From Ensifer adhaerens (lineage in GTDB: Bacteria; Pseudomonadota; Alphaproteobacteria; Rhizobiales; Rhizobiaceae): a DNA stretch of 64,000 nucleotides. The position numbers were made by a program, and so were the translations under genes. This document shows, in pieces, positions 43,093 through 52,779 of the stretch (its first letter is position 1; the number at the start of each line of letters is the position of its first letter). The DNA is taken from NCBI RefSeq assembly GCF_001270265.1, contig NZ_LGAP01000020.1, positions 56,439-120,438 on the forward strand, given 5' to 3'. Under the pieces are notes generated by a model that did no database searches, was not told the DNA's origin, and saw nothing but the letters and a program-made list of their open reading frames with translations.

Positions 43093-44772
43093 CTACGAAA
43101 TTTCCATTGTCGCTGACTGGCGCAAATAATTGTCGATCGCGTTGGGCGGCATGGGAACGCCGAGGAAATAACCCTGCAAGCGATCGCAGCCTTCGCGCTC
43201 CAGCCACAGGGCCTGGGCACGGGTTTCGACGCCCTCCGCGGTTACCGCCATTCCCAGACCGTGCGCGAGCGCGATGATCGAGCGGACGATCACCTGGCTC
43301 TTCTCGTCGTTCTCGAGATCCTTGATGAAGTAGCGGTCGATCTTGATCGTGTCGAACGGGAAGTTCTTGAGATAGCTCAGCGACGAATAATAGGTGCCGA
43401 AATCGTCGAGAGAAATCTGAATACCGAGCACATTCAAGGTGTTGAGTGTGTCGAGATTGTTGGTGGTCTTTTCGAGAAGAACCGATTCGGTAATTTCCAG
43501 TTCGAGCCGATCTGCCCGCAAGCCCACCATATCAAGTGTCTGCGACACGCGATCGGTGAAACCGTCGTGCAGGAACTGCGCCGGAGACAGGTTGACGGCC
43601 ACAGTGAAATGCGAGGGCCATGTGGTTGCCTGCCGGCAGGCCTGCTCCAGCACCCATTGGCCGATATCGCTCATCAGCCCATCGGCCTCGGCCATCGGCA
43701 CGAAGACATTGGGCGGAATGATGCCTACCAGCGGATGACGCCACCGCACCAGAGCCTCGAAGCCGACGATCTCAAAGGGCGGTCTGACCAGCGGCTGGTA
43801 CTCGATGGAGAACTGGTTTTCCCGGAGTGCAGTGCGCAGGCTCCGGCGCAGCATTTCCCGTTGCTCAAGGACGATCAGCATCGAGCGGCTGAAGGTTTTG
43901 GCGCGGCCCCGGCCTTCCTTCTTGGCTGCATAAAGAGCGATGTCGGCAGCCTTCATCAACTGTTCGCCCTCGTTTCCGTCGGGCGGCGCAATGGCAATGC
44001 CAATGCTTGCACCGACAAAGGCCGAGATGCCGTCGACCGTGAAAGGTTCCTTGAAAGCATTGACCACCGCTTCGGCCAAGCGCTCGGCTTCCATGGGCTG
44101 ATCGGCGTCGCGCTGGATGATCGCGAATTCGTCTCCCGCAAGCCGGTAGGCAACCTCGCCGTCGCGCAACACGCTGCGGATACGCTCGGCTGCCATCCGG
44201 AGCACTGCGTCGCCAGCGCCGTGTCCGAGCGTATCGTTGATCGGCTTGAAGTCGTCGAGGTCGATCTGCATCAGCGCCGGCTTCTTCTCATGGATCGCCG
44301 GCAATACGCTTCGCAGGTCATCGCTGAACTGGCGACGGTTGGGCAAGCCGGTCAGGGCATCATGGGTCGCCTGATGAAGCAGTAACGCACGTTCATTCTC
44401 GCCCTGGCTCGCGACTTCGCGTCTCACCGATGCCCCATCCGTCTCTATGACGCCGACGCCGTTCCCAGCGCGAAAGAGGAGCAGGGTTCGTCGTGAACGA
44501 TTGGGCCCGTCGATGATTTCGATGCTGCGGGGAACGCCATTGGCAAGAACGGATTCAGCCATTGCCTTCGAGGCCGGTTCCAGCAGTTCGGGGTAGACAT
44601 GCCAGAGCGTCGCATCGACCAGTCCGGCCACCTCGTAGGCCCGTTGAAGAGCAACCGAGGATCCCACGAGATGAAGAGCCTCGTCATAGACAGAGATGAC
44701 TTCGTCCGTGTTGCCAAGGACGGTCTCGTCCACGGAAGATGCAGCAGACAACGTCGAGTCAGTGCTTGACAT
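43093..44772 (-). CDS. GGDEF-EAL protein (c-di-GMP synthesis/turnover)
   Basis: A 559-residue cytoplasmic protein. A PAS-like N-terminal ~125 residues (VISVYDEALHLVGSSVALQR ...) is followed by GGDEF with the active variant AGDEF (RLAGDEF) and an I-site RxxE, then EAL with EALVRW, DDFGTYYSSL (normally DDFGTGYSS) and AEGVET. Both catalytic sets are near complete, so it could make or degrade c-di-GMP. AAGGG lies 5 bases ahead of the ATG at 44772. It ends 141 bases before the partner-switch operon on the same strand and is the obvious candidate output, replacing SiaD. Confidence 0.9.
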   Translation of the reverse strand: MSSTDSTLSAASSVDETVLGNTDEVISVYDEALHLVGSSVALQRAYEVAGLVDATLWHVYPELLEPASKAMAESVLANGVPRSIEIIDGPNRSRRTLLLFRAGNGVGVIETDGASVRREVASQGENERALLLHQATHDALTGLPNRRQFSDDLRSVLPAIHEKKPALMQIDLDDFKPINDTLGHGAGDAVLRMAAERIRSVLRDGEVAYRLAGDEFAIIQRDADQPMEAERLAEAVVNAFKEPFTVDGISAFVGASIGIAIAPPDGNEGEQLMKAADIALYAAKKEGRGRAKTFSRSMLIVLEQREMLRRSLRTALRENQFSIEYQPLVRPPFEIVGFEALVRWRHPLVGIIPPNVFVPMAEADGLMSDIGQWVLEQACRQATTWPSHFTVAVNLSPAQFLHDGFTDRVSQTLDMVGLRADRLELEITESVLLEKTTNNLDTLNTLNVLGIQISLDDFGTYYSSLSYLKNFPFDTIKIDRYFIKDLENDEKSQVIVRSIIALAHGLGMAVTAEGVETRAQALWLEREGCDRLQGYFLGVPMPPNAIDNYLRQSATMEIS

Positions 44773-45455
44773 CCTACCCTTTCCCTTTCCGTTGCGGTTT
44801 CGTTTGAACCGCCCGCGAGCATCGCTCGAGCTATCCAAGTGGCGAGAACGGTGTCGCGCTCTAATTCAGTCGGTCCTCATGCATAGCTATCGCACAGTCA
44901 ATGCTGCTCGCAAGTGGTGTGGCCGGTCATCAAAGCCAGTGGTTCGGACTGCGTGTAAAGGCACCAGCGTCTTCCCTGCCCGGTTGCAATTTTGCGGCCC
45001 TTTCTATCACTTGCGGACGGCGCAGGCAATTTTTGAGCGACTCGGTGAGCATAGCGATATCTAGCGATCTGATGGCTTTGCTCATCTGTCATGGCTAAAA
45101 TAGTGTTATCTTGCCAACAGCGGCGATCGTCAGCATTAACCATTTTTGGTTGGACGGGCATGACGCCCCAAAGGCTTGGCGCATCGAGCAAACGCCTGGC
45201 ACCTCACGCATTCGATCGGTTTTCGCAGAAGGCAGCGAAACGCCCTCACTAAAGTCATAACCCCAGGTTATGCCGCTCTGCAATTTTTGTCGTCTGCCGA
45301 GCCGGCGCCGAATCGTTATGGTGATCCATAACAAAAGAACGGGAACGACTGTCGTTCGCCCCCGCGGCGCACGGCAAACATCAAACACATTCAGCGACAG
45401 GACGCGGCCTGCCCGGCGCAGGGTCGATCCGTGCCTGCAATGGAGCGAAATCGTC
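44773..45455. other. Divergent gene-free region
   Basis: About 680 bases separate the GGDEF-EAL gene and the amino-acid ABC operon. I find no supported gene or RNA. The right part holds the LysR-type box at 45257-45288. Several frames here are open for a while but lack coding character. Confidence 0.5.
45257..45288 (+). promoter_or_regulatory. LysR-type box upstream of the ABC operon
   Basis: ATAACCCCAGGTTAT (45257-45271) is a dyad of the T-N11-A form favoured by LysR regulators. GCC and, at fixed distance, CAATTTTT (45281-45288) follow. The same block, 15 of 18 bases in ATAAnCnnAGGTTATGCC and identical CAATTTTT at identical spacing, lies at 53710-53741 between the LysR gene and the dehydrogenase gene. 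It is 185 bases upstream of the ATPase start chosen here. Confidence 0.65.
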
Positions 45456-46300
<845 letters not shown>

Positions 46301-46304
<4 letters not shown>

Positions 46305-46945
46305 GCACGGCCGACCTCTTCACCATATTGCGCGGGCTTCCCTGGACGGCCGCCTTGACGCTCGGCGCCTTCCTGGCCGGCGCCGTGCTCGGGGTTCCGC
46401 TGGTGGCGGCCAGGCAGAGCCGCATCCTGCCGCTGCGGTTCGTGGCCATGGTGTTCATCCAGATCGTGCGCGGCATTCCGCCGATCCTCTGGCTGTTCAT
46501 CATCTTCTTCGGCTTGGGAATGAGCGTCTTCCCGATCAGCCCTTTCAATGCGGCGCTGGCCGGGCTGGGGCTGATCGCGGCCGCGAACATGGCGGAAATC
46601 TACCGCGGCGCGTTGGCCTCGATACACTTCGGCCAATGGGAGGCGTCGTCGGCGCTGAACCTTGGCCGCTGGTACACGCTGACGGACGTTGTCGCCCCGC
46701 AAGCCTTTCGCGTCGCTCTGCCTTCGGCGGCGAGTTACCTCATCGGCCTGATGAAGGAGACGGCCGTGGCCTCGACCATCGGCGTCAGCGAGCTGGCTTT
46801 CCAGGGCAACCAGCTGTCGCAGCTGACTTTCCGCGGTCTCGAAGTCTTCGCTCTGGTCGGCATGTTCTACATCCTCCTGAGCCTGCCGGTCGCCTGGCTG
46901 TCGCGCGTCGCTGACGGCTATCTGCAAGCAAAGGTGGCCCGCTGA
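46301..46945 (+). CDS. Polar amino acid-type ABC permease
   Basis: A 214-residue membrane protein with about five helices of the HisM/GlnP family: [18 protein letters not shown] near residue 50 and the coupling loop [21 protein letters not shown]. It is translationally coupled on both sides (4-base and 1-base overlaps). Confidence 0.9.
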
Positions 46946-47607
46946 TGTTGCCGAGCTACGAAGAACTTTCCGCCTGGCTTCCCGATCTCCTGTCGGGCCT
47001 CTCGATCAGCCTGCAGGTGACCGCGCTCAGTCTCTTGATCGGCATTCCGTTCGGGCTGCTGCTGGCGCTTGGCGTTCTCGCCAAGAGCCGGCTGACGAAA
47101 ATAATCGCCCTGTTCCTGGTCGAAGTCGGGCGTGGCGCGCCGGCGCTGGTGCTGCTGCAGTTCATCTATTTCGGCCTGCCGACGACCGGCCTGACGCTTG
47201 GCTCCTTTACCGCAGCCGTCATCGCACTCGCCTGGAACACCGGCGCCTATACCAGTGAGATCATTCGCGCCAGCCTACAGTCGATCCCGCATGGCCAGCG
47301 AGAGGCGGCCGTCGCAATCGGGCTCAATCGACTGGATGCCTTGCGCTACGTGCTGCTGCCGCAGGGGCTGCGTGTCGCACTTCCGGCGCTGCTCGCCTTC
47401 TCGATCCTGATCTTCCAGGGCACGTCGCTCTGCTTCACCATCGCGCTGCCGGAACTCGTCAGCCGTGCCTATGAAATCGGCTCGAATACCTTCCGCTATT
47501 TCCCGGCGCTGCTTGCCGCCGGCGTTCTCTACGCCTCGATCTCCATCCCCGCCGCTCTGCTCGTCAGCCATGTCGAAAAGCGCGCCGGTTCCTATGCGCA
47601 ACGCTGA
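46945..47607 (+). CDS. Polar amino acid-type ABC permease
   Basis: A 220-residue membrane protein, paralogous to the preceding permease. It has EVGRGAPALVLLQFIYFGLP and the coupling loop REAAVAIGLNRLDALRYVLL. The two permeases would form the heterodimeric channel. The ATG overlaps the previous stop (TGATG). Confidence 0.9.
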   Translation: MLPSYEELSAWLPDLLSGLSISLQVTALSLLIGIPFGLLLALGVLAKSRLTKIIALFLVEVGRGAPALVLLQFIYFGLPTTGLTLGSFTAAVIALAWNTGAYTSEIIRASLQSIPHGQREAAVAIGLNRLDALRYVLLPQGLRVALPALLAFSILIFQGTSLCFTIALPELVSRAYEIGSNTFRYFPALLAAGVLYASISIPAALLVSHVEKRAGSYAQR

Positions 47608-47634
47608 ACCAACACCACGAAAGGGCATTCAGGC

Positions 47635-48474
47635 ATGACTTCGTTCACGACCAAAACCCGCCTTCTTTTGACCGGTATCGCCGGCGTCCTCGTTTCGGGC
47701 CAAGTGGCGCTTGCCCAGGATTGCACACCGAAGCACACCTTTGCCACGATCGAAGAGGGCACGCTGACGGTTGCCGTCACAACTTACGTCCCGCATTCCT
47801 ATCTCGACGACAGCGGTAACATGAAGGGCATCGACGGCGATATCGCCGCGGAATTCGCCAAGCGCGAATGCCTGAAGGTGAAGGCGATTGCCGTCGATCC
47901 GGCCGCCGCCATCCAATACGTGCTTTCGGGCCAGGCCGATATCGCCACGGGCGACTGGTATCGCACGGCCGAGCGCGCCAAGGTCATGAACCTCTCGGCG
48001 CCGCTCTATACCGACCAGATGGCGATCTATTCCAAGGACGGCGTCGTCAATGTCGGCGACCTCGAAAACAAGCAGGTCGGCACGGTGCAGGGCTATCTCT
48101 GGGTCACGGACCTGAAGACGATGCTCGGCTCCAAGCTGAAGCTCTATCCGAACTCGGTCAACATGCAGCAGGATCTCTTCTCCGGCCGTATCGACGTGGC
48201 AGTGGACGGTTACTCGACAGGCGTCGTCGCTGAAAAGAGCGGTGCGCTCAAGGACGTCAAGGTCAAGGTTGCCGCCTCCGACGATCGGGTCAGGGCGACC
48301 AAGGAGGCCGCTCAAGCCGCATTCCCCTATTCCTTCAACGCCAAGGAATTCGGCATTGCCCTGGATGCGCAGATCGAGGCGATGCATGCGGACGGCACCA
48401 TCGTCAACGTCCTGAAGTCCTACGGCCTCGATGGCACCGCCGCCGAAACCGGCGCGCCGCGTCTGGTCCAGTAA
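47635..48474 (+). CDS. Amino-acid-type ABC substrate-binding protein
   Basis: The 279-residue precursor has a signal peptide (LLLTGIAGVLVSGQVALA-QD). It is a family-3 binding protein: GTLTVAVTTYVPHSYLDDSG at the N-lobe start, GIDGDIAAEFAKRECLKVKA, then ADIATGDWYRTAERAKVMNL and VGTVQGYLWVTDL. It lies 27 bases after the permeases. The late binding residues differ from the usual Arg/Asp pattern of general amino-acid binders, in line with an unusual ligand; the ligand itself is inferred from neighbours. Confidence 0.9.
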   Translation: MTSFTTKTRLLLTGIAGVLVSGQVALAQDCTPKHTFATIEEGTLTVAVTTYVPHSYLDDSGNMKGIDGDIAAEFAKRECLKVKAIAVDPAAAIQYVLSGQADIATGDWYRTAERAKVMNLSAPLYTDQMAIYSKDGVVNVGDLENKQVGTVQGYLWVTDLKTMLGSKLKLYPNSVNMQQDLFSGRIDVAVDGYSTGVVAEKSGALKDVKVKVAASDDRVRATKEAAQAAFPYSFNAKEFGIALDAQIEAMHADGTIVNVLKSYGLDGTAAETGAPRLVQ

Positions 48475-48482
48475 GGCCATAT

Positions 48483-48506
48483 ACGGGAGCCGCTACAGGC
48501 TCCCGT
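48483..48506 (+). terminator. Hairpin after binding-protein gene
   Basis: ACGGGAGCC (48483-48491) and GGCTCCCGT (48498-48506) form a perfect 9-bp stem with a 6-base loop, starting 9 bases after the stop. It probably attenuates transcription into the catabolic genes rather than ending it, since the next gene follows 54 bases on in the same direction. Confidence 0.65.
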
Positions 48507-48559
48507 TCCCCTCGGCGGGCATGCCGATTTGAGAACAATTTGATATCGGAGACAAGACG

Positions 48560-49294
48560 ATGACTGTCCACTCAGTCACGCGGAGGACGCAGTCGTGGTA
48601 TGGAGAGTCGATCGGCATCCTGATCCTCGATGCGGCATATCCTTGCGTGCCCGGCAATGTCGGCAACGCCACGACCTATGACTTTCCGGTCCGCTTTCAG
48701 GAGGTCCGTGGGGCCTCGATCGACCGATTGCTCAACCAGCGCGATCCCGCACTTCGCGACGTCTTCATCGAAGCGGCTGTCGAGTTGCAGAACCGCGGCG
48801 TCAAGGCGATCACCGGGGCCTGCGGTTTCATGGCCTATTTCCAGGAGGAGGTCGCGGCCGCCGTCGATATCCCGGTGTTTCTGTCGAGCCTGATGCAGAT
48901 CCCGTTCATGCATGCGGCTGCCGGCGGCAGTGTCGGCATCATCACGGCCAATGCTAGCCGGCTGACGCCTCGCCACTTCGAGGCGAGCAACGTGCCGGGG
49001 CATGTCCCGCTCGCGATTGCCGGCATGGAAGGGCAGAAGGAGTTTCGCGAGGCCATTCTCGAAGAAAAGGGCACGCTCGACAGCGCGCAGATCGAGCGAG
49101 AGGTCACAGAGGTCGCTCGCAAGCTCGTGGAGGATAACCCGGGTGTTCGCTCTATTCTGCTCGAATGCAGCGATCTGCCGCCTTACGCTCATGCGGTGCA
49201 GGCGGCGACCGATCGACCGGTCTTCGACTTCGTAACGATGATCAACCACGTCCAGCAAAGCGTCGCGCGCAGGAGCTATCACGGCCGCATGTGA
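48560..49294 (+). CDS. Aspartate/glutamate racemase family protein
   Basis: A 244-residue cytoplasmic protein with the two cysteines of the cofactor-independent racemase/decarboxylase family: GACGFMAYF (Cys near residue 78) and LLECSDLPPY (Cys near 207). The surrounding IGILILD and VGIITANASRLTPRHF blocks are common to family members of unknown substrate. GGAG precedes the ATG. Its place among import and oxidation genes suggests racemisation or rearrangement of the imported amino compound. Confidence 0.85.
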   Translation: MTVHSVTRRTQSWYGESIGILILDAAYPCVPGNVGNATTYDFPVRFQEVRGASIDRLLNQRDPALRDVFIEAAVELQNRGVKAITGACGFMAYFQEEVAAAVDIPVFLSSLMQIPFMHAAAGGSVGIITANASRLTPRHFEASNVPGHVPLAIAGMEGQKEFREAILEEKGTLDSAQIEREVTEVARKLVEDNPGVRSILLECSDLPPYAHAVQAATDRPVFDFVTMINHVQQSVARRSYHGRM

Positions 49295-49336
49295 CCGGGG
49301 CCGAGGGCAGGGCGCGAGACAAATCAGGAATAACCG

Positions 49337-50476
49337 ATGTCCATGGACCACTACTACCTTCTCGGCCGTTCGGGGTTGCGGGTCAGTCGGCTCGCGCTCG
49401 GAACGATGACCTTTGGCAATGGCGGCATTCGCGGTATCGGCGGTTCCTGGGGATCGGACGAGGACGCCGCGCGCGCGATCTTCAACCGCTACCTCGAGGT
49501 TGGCGGCAATTTCATCGACACGGCCGATTCCTATGCGGCCGGTGTCAGCGAGGAGCTGATCGGCAAATTCGTGGCCGAGGCAGGCATCCGCGACCGGGTG
49601 GTGATCTCGACCAAGTTTTCCAACAGCCTGGAGCCTGGCAATCCGAACGCCGGCGGCAACGGCCGCAAGAACCTGATGCGTGCTGTCGACGCTTCGTTGC
49701 GGCGGCTGAAGACGGATTACATCGACCTCTATTTGCTGCACACCTGGGACAGGATCACGCCAGCCGAAGAGGTCATGCGGACACTCGATGATCTCGTGCG
49801 CGCCGGCAAGATCCGCTATGCCGGGCTTTCCGACGTGCCAGGCTGGTATGCCGCGCGCGCGCAGACCCGGGCGGAGGTTCATGCCCTGACGCCGCCGATC
49901 TGCCTGCAGCTTCCCTATTCGCTGGCCGAGCGCAGCATCGAGAACGAATTCGTGCCGCTCGCCCAGACGCTCGGCCTCGGCATCACCGCCTGGAGCCCGC
50001 TCGCCATGGGATTGCTCTCCGGCAAATATCGCGCCGGCCAGCCGGCGGCGGGGCGGCTTTCGCTCGACGCCTCCGGCAGTGGCCTCGGCCTCTTTACCGA
50101 GCGCAACATGCGCATCGTCGCCGCACTCGAGGCGGTCGCCGCCGAGACCGGTCGCAGCATGGCGCAGGTCGCGTTGAACTGGGTGGTGACGCAGCCAGGC
50201 GTCGGTGCCGCCATCATTGGCGCAAGCCGGATTGAACAGCTCGATCACAACCTGGCGGCATTGGATTTTTCGATTCCCGCCGAATTGCGCCAGCAGCTGC
50301 AGGCGGCAAGCGCGGTTGAACCCGTCTACCCCTATTCGCTGTTTACCGACGATTACCAGGCCGGCATTCTCAACGCCGGCGTCGCGGTCGGCGAAAAACC
50401 GCGCGGGTATTACAGCGAGACCTTTCTGCCCAAGGTCTCCGATTATGTTTTCGGCCAACCGAAATCCAAGGATTGA
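49337..50476 (+). CDS. Aldo/keto reductase
   Basis: A 379-residue NADPH-dependent AKR. The catalytic tetrad is seen as DTADSY (Asp, Tyr near residues 60-65), STKF (Lys near 90) and YLLHTWD (His near 135), with the GASRIEQLDHNLAA cofactor end near 300. The first residues YLLGRSGLRVSRLALGTMTF are standard. It would reduce an aldehyde or ketone arising in the pathway. It sits 42 bases after the racemase gene and 50 bases before purU. Confidence 0.9.
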   Translation: MSMDHYYLLGRSGLRVSRLALGTMTFGNGGIRGIGGSWGSDEDAARAIFNRYLEVGGNFIDTADSYAAGVSEELIGKFVAEAGIRDRVVISTKFSNSLEPGNPNAGGNGRKNLMRAVDASLRRLKTDYIDLYLLHTWDRITPAEEVMRTLDDLVRAGKIRYAGLSDVPGWYAARAQTRAEVHALTPPICLQLPYSLAERSIENEFVPLAQTLGLGITAWSPLAMGLLSGKYRAGQPAAGRLSLDASGSGLGLFTERNMRIVAALEAVAAETGRSMAQVALNWVVTQPGVGAAIIGASRIEQLDHNLAALDFSIPAELRQQLQAASAVEPVYPYSLFTDDYQAGILNAGVAVGEKPRGYYSETFLPKVSDYVFGQPKSKD

Positions 50477-50526
50477 ACCTCTCCGGTGAGCCGTGTCCGC
50501 CACCGCTACCACGAAAGGAAAGAGGC

Positions 50527-51417
50527 ATGACCGTGATGCCCGCAAACCTGACATCGACCGGCACTGCTGCCTCTTTCATCCTGACGATCGCCTGCGACGA
50601 CCAGCCCGGTATCGTCGCAGCGGTGACGACCGAGCTTGCGGCGATCGGCGGTAACATCGTCGAAAGCAATCAGTTTCGCGATGTCGAGAGCAACTGCTTC
50701 TTCATGCGCATCGCCTTTACCGGACCCGTGGGCATGTCGCGGGACGGTGTCGAGCGGGCGCTGAAACCGGCCATCGATCGCTTCGGCATGCGGGCCGCGG
50801 TTGCCGACGCAACGCGACGCCCGAAAATCATCGTCATGGTGTCTAAATTCGACCATGCGATGCTGCATCTGCTCTACCAAATCCGCGTCGGCTGGCTGAA
50901 TGCCGAGGTGGTCGCCATCGTCTCCAACCATGACGACAGCGCAAGGAATGCCGAGCTCGGAGGCATTCCCTATCATCATTGGAAAGTGACGAAGGACAAC
51001 AAGGCCGAACAGGAGCAGCGGCTGATCGATCTGGCGCGCGAGACCGAGGCCGACCTCGTCATCCTTGCCCGCTATATGCAGGTCCTCTCCGACAATCTGT
51101 CGAACCGGCTCTATGGCAGGATCATCAATATCCACCACTCGTTCCTGCCGTCCTTCAAGGGCGCCAAACCCTATCACCAGGCACATGCGCGCGGCGTCAA
51201 ATTGATCGGCGCGACGGCGCACTATGTCACGCCGGATCTCGACGAGGGGCCAATCATCGAGCAGGAGACGGAGCGGGTCAGCCACGCGATGAGCGCCGAG
51301 GATTTCGTCGCCACCGGCCGCGATATCGAAAGCCGCGTTCTGGCTCGGGCGGTGAAGATGCACCTGGAAAACCGCGTCATGGTCAACGGCCACAGGACGG
51401 TGGTCTTTACACAGTGA
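50527..51417 (+). CDS. purU: Formyltetrahydrofolate deformylase
   Basis: The 296-residue protein has an N-terminal ACT domain (ILTIACDDQPGIVAAVTTEL) and a C-terminal formyltransferase-like domain with the catalytic Asn-His-Asp: NIHHSFLPSFKGAKPY near residues 200-215 and TAHYVTPDLDEGPII. It hydrolyses 10-formyl-THF to formate and THF. The ATG at 50527 has GAGG upstream, preferred to an open start at 50473. Alongside a dimethylglycine-type dehydrogenase it would recycle THF loaded with one-carbon units from demethylation, a common pairing in glycine-betaine and sarcosine loci. Confidence 0.93.
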   Translation: MTVMPANLTSTGTAASFILTIACDDQPGIVAAVTTELAAIGGNIVESNQFRDVESNCFFMRIAFTGPVGMSRDGVERALKPAIDRFGMRAAVADATRRPKIIVMVSKFDHAMLHLLYQIRVGWLNAEVVAIVSNHDDSARNAELGGIPYHHWKVTKDNKAEQEQRLIDLARETEADLVILARYMQVLSDNLSNRLYGRIINIHHSFLPSFKGAKPYHQAHARGVKLIGATAHYVTPDLDEGPIIEQETERVSHAMSAEDFVATGRDIESRVLARAVKMHLENRVMVNGHRTVVFTQ

Positions 51418-51495
51418 TGGCGACGTTATCATTGTGATAATTGATGGAAGTTGCGGGAAAAGACGAAGCGATATCCCGCGCGAAGGACCTGAACG

Positions 51496-52779
51496 ATGCT
51501 GAACGACCCCCGCTCCCATGGGCTTTGGGAAAAGACCGCCCCCCAGCCGCCGATAACCAGTCCGCTTGCAGCCGACGCATCTGCTGACGTGGTGATCGTC
51601 GGGGGTGGCTTTACGGGTATTTCGGCGGCTCTGCATTTGGCGGAAGCCGGCCGCAGGGTCATCCTACTCGAGGGTGCGGAGATCGGCTTTGGCGGCGCGG
51701 GTCGCAATGTCGGGCTGATCAACGCCGGTATGTGGGTCATGCCTGACGATCTGCCGGGCGAACTCGGTGAGGTCCATGGCGAGCGTCTTCTCGATCTGCT
51801 CGGCAACGGGCCGCACGTGGTGATGGACCTGATCGACAGGCACGCCATCGCCTGCGAGCTGGAACGCAATGGCACGCTGCACTGCGCGGTCGGCGATGCC
51901 GGCCTGAAGGAGATCGAGGACCGTGCGTCGCAATGGCAAAAGCGCGGCGCGCCGGTTGAGCTTCTCGATGCGGCCGAGACGGCCGCACGGATCGGCACGA
52001 ACGCCTATGCCGGCGCCTTGCTCGACAGGCGGGCAGGCACACTGCAGCCGCTCGCCTATGTCCGCGGCCTGGCGCATGCGGCCCAGCGGGCCGGCGTCGT
52101 CTTGCACACATCAAGCCGGGTCGTCTCGACCGAACGCGTCGGCAGCCGCTGGAAGGTGGCAACGGAAAGGGCGTCCGTGACGGCGGACTGGATCATCGTC
52201 GCGACCGATGCCTATAGCACCGGCCCCTGGGAGAGGGTGCGCACCGAACAGGTCTATCTGCCCTATTTCAATCTCGCGACCCGGCCGCTGGCACCTGACT
52301 TGCTCTCGACCATTCTGCCCAACCGCGAGGGCGTCTGGGATACCAAGGAAATCCTCTCGTCCTTCCGCATGGACAAGGCGGGCAGGTTAGTGTTCGGCAG
52401 CGTCGGCGCCTTGCGCAATGGCGGTGCGGCCGTTCACAAGGCCTGGGCGCGGCGTTCGCTTGGCCGGCTCTTCCCGCAACTGGGCAAGGTCGATTTCGAG
52501 TGCGAATGGTACGGCCAGATCGGCATGACCACCAATGCATTGCCACGCTTCCACCGGTTCGCACCGAATGTCGTTGGCTTCTCCGGCTATAACGGCCGCG
52601 GTATTGCGCCTGGAACGGTGTTCGGTCGGGTGCTGGCGCGGCACATCCTGGGCGAGATCGCCGAAGCGGAGCTGCCGTTGCCGCTCACCGACCCGAGCGA
52701 CCCGCCGATGCGGCGTCTCAAGGAAGCCTATTACGAGGCCGGAGCCCAGGTAGCCCACTTCGTCGGCGAACGTTTCTAA
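51496..52779 (+). CDS. FAD-dependent oxidoreductase (DAO family)
   Basis: A 427-residue flavoprotein: the FAD motif VIVGGGFTGISAALHLAEAG starts near residue 34. ILLEGAEIGFGGAGRNVGLIN and a late FSGYNGRGIAPGTVFGRV complete the DAO/sarcosine-oxidase-like pattern. It should oxidise a C-N bond of an amino acid or amine with O2 or another acceptor. Family members with RNVGLIN-type segments act on gamma-glutamylputrescine or N-methyl amino acids, so the substrate is open. The gene ends 4 bases inside the convergent LysR gene. Confidence 0.88.
   Translation: MLNDPRSHGLWEKTAPQPPITSPLAADASADVVIVGGGFTGISAALHLAEAGRRVILLEGAEIGFGGAGRNVGLINAGMWVMPDDLPGELGEVHGERLLDLLGNGPHVVMDLIDRHAIACELERNGTLHCAVGDAGLKEIEDRASQWQKRGAPVELLDAAETAARIGTNAYAGALLDRRAGTLQPLAYVRGLAHAAQRAGVVLHTSSRVVSTERVGSRWKVATERASVTADWIIVATDAYSTGPWERVRTEQVYLPYFNLATRPLAPDLLSTILPNREGVWDTKEILSSFRMDKAGRLVFGSVGALRNGGAAVHKAWARRSLGRLFPQLGKVDFECEWYGQIGMTTNALPRFHRFAPNVVGFSGYNGRGIAPGTVFGRVLARHILGEIAEAELPLPLTDPSDPPMRRLKEAYYEAGAQVAHFVGERF

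Noticed and set aside
48572..50554. 660-residue minus-strand frame spanning the racemase and aldo/keto reductase genes
   Set aside because: It crosses two well-defined plus-strand genes and their intergenic gap; no recognisable protein features.
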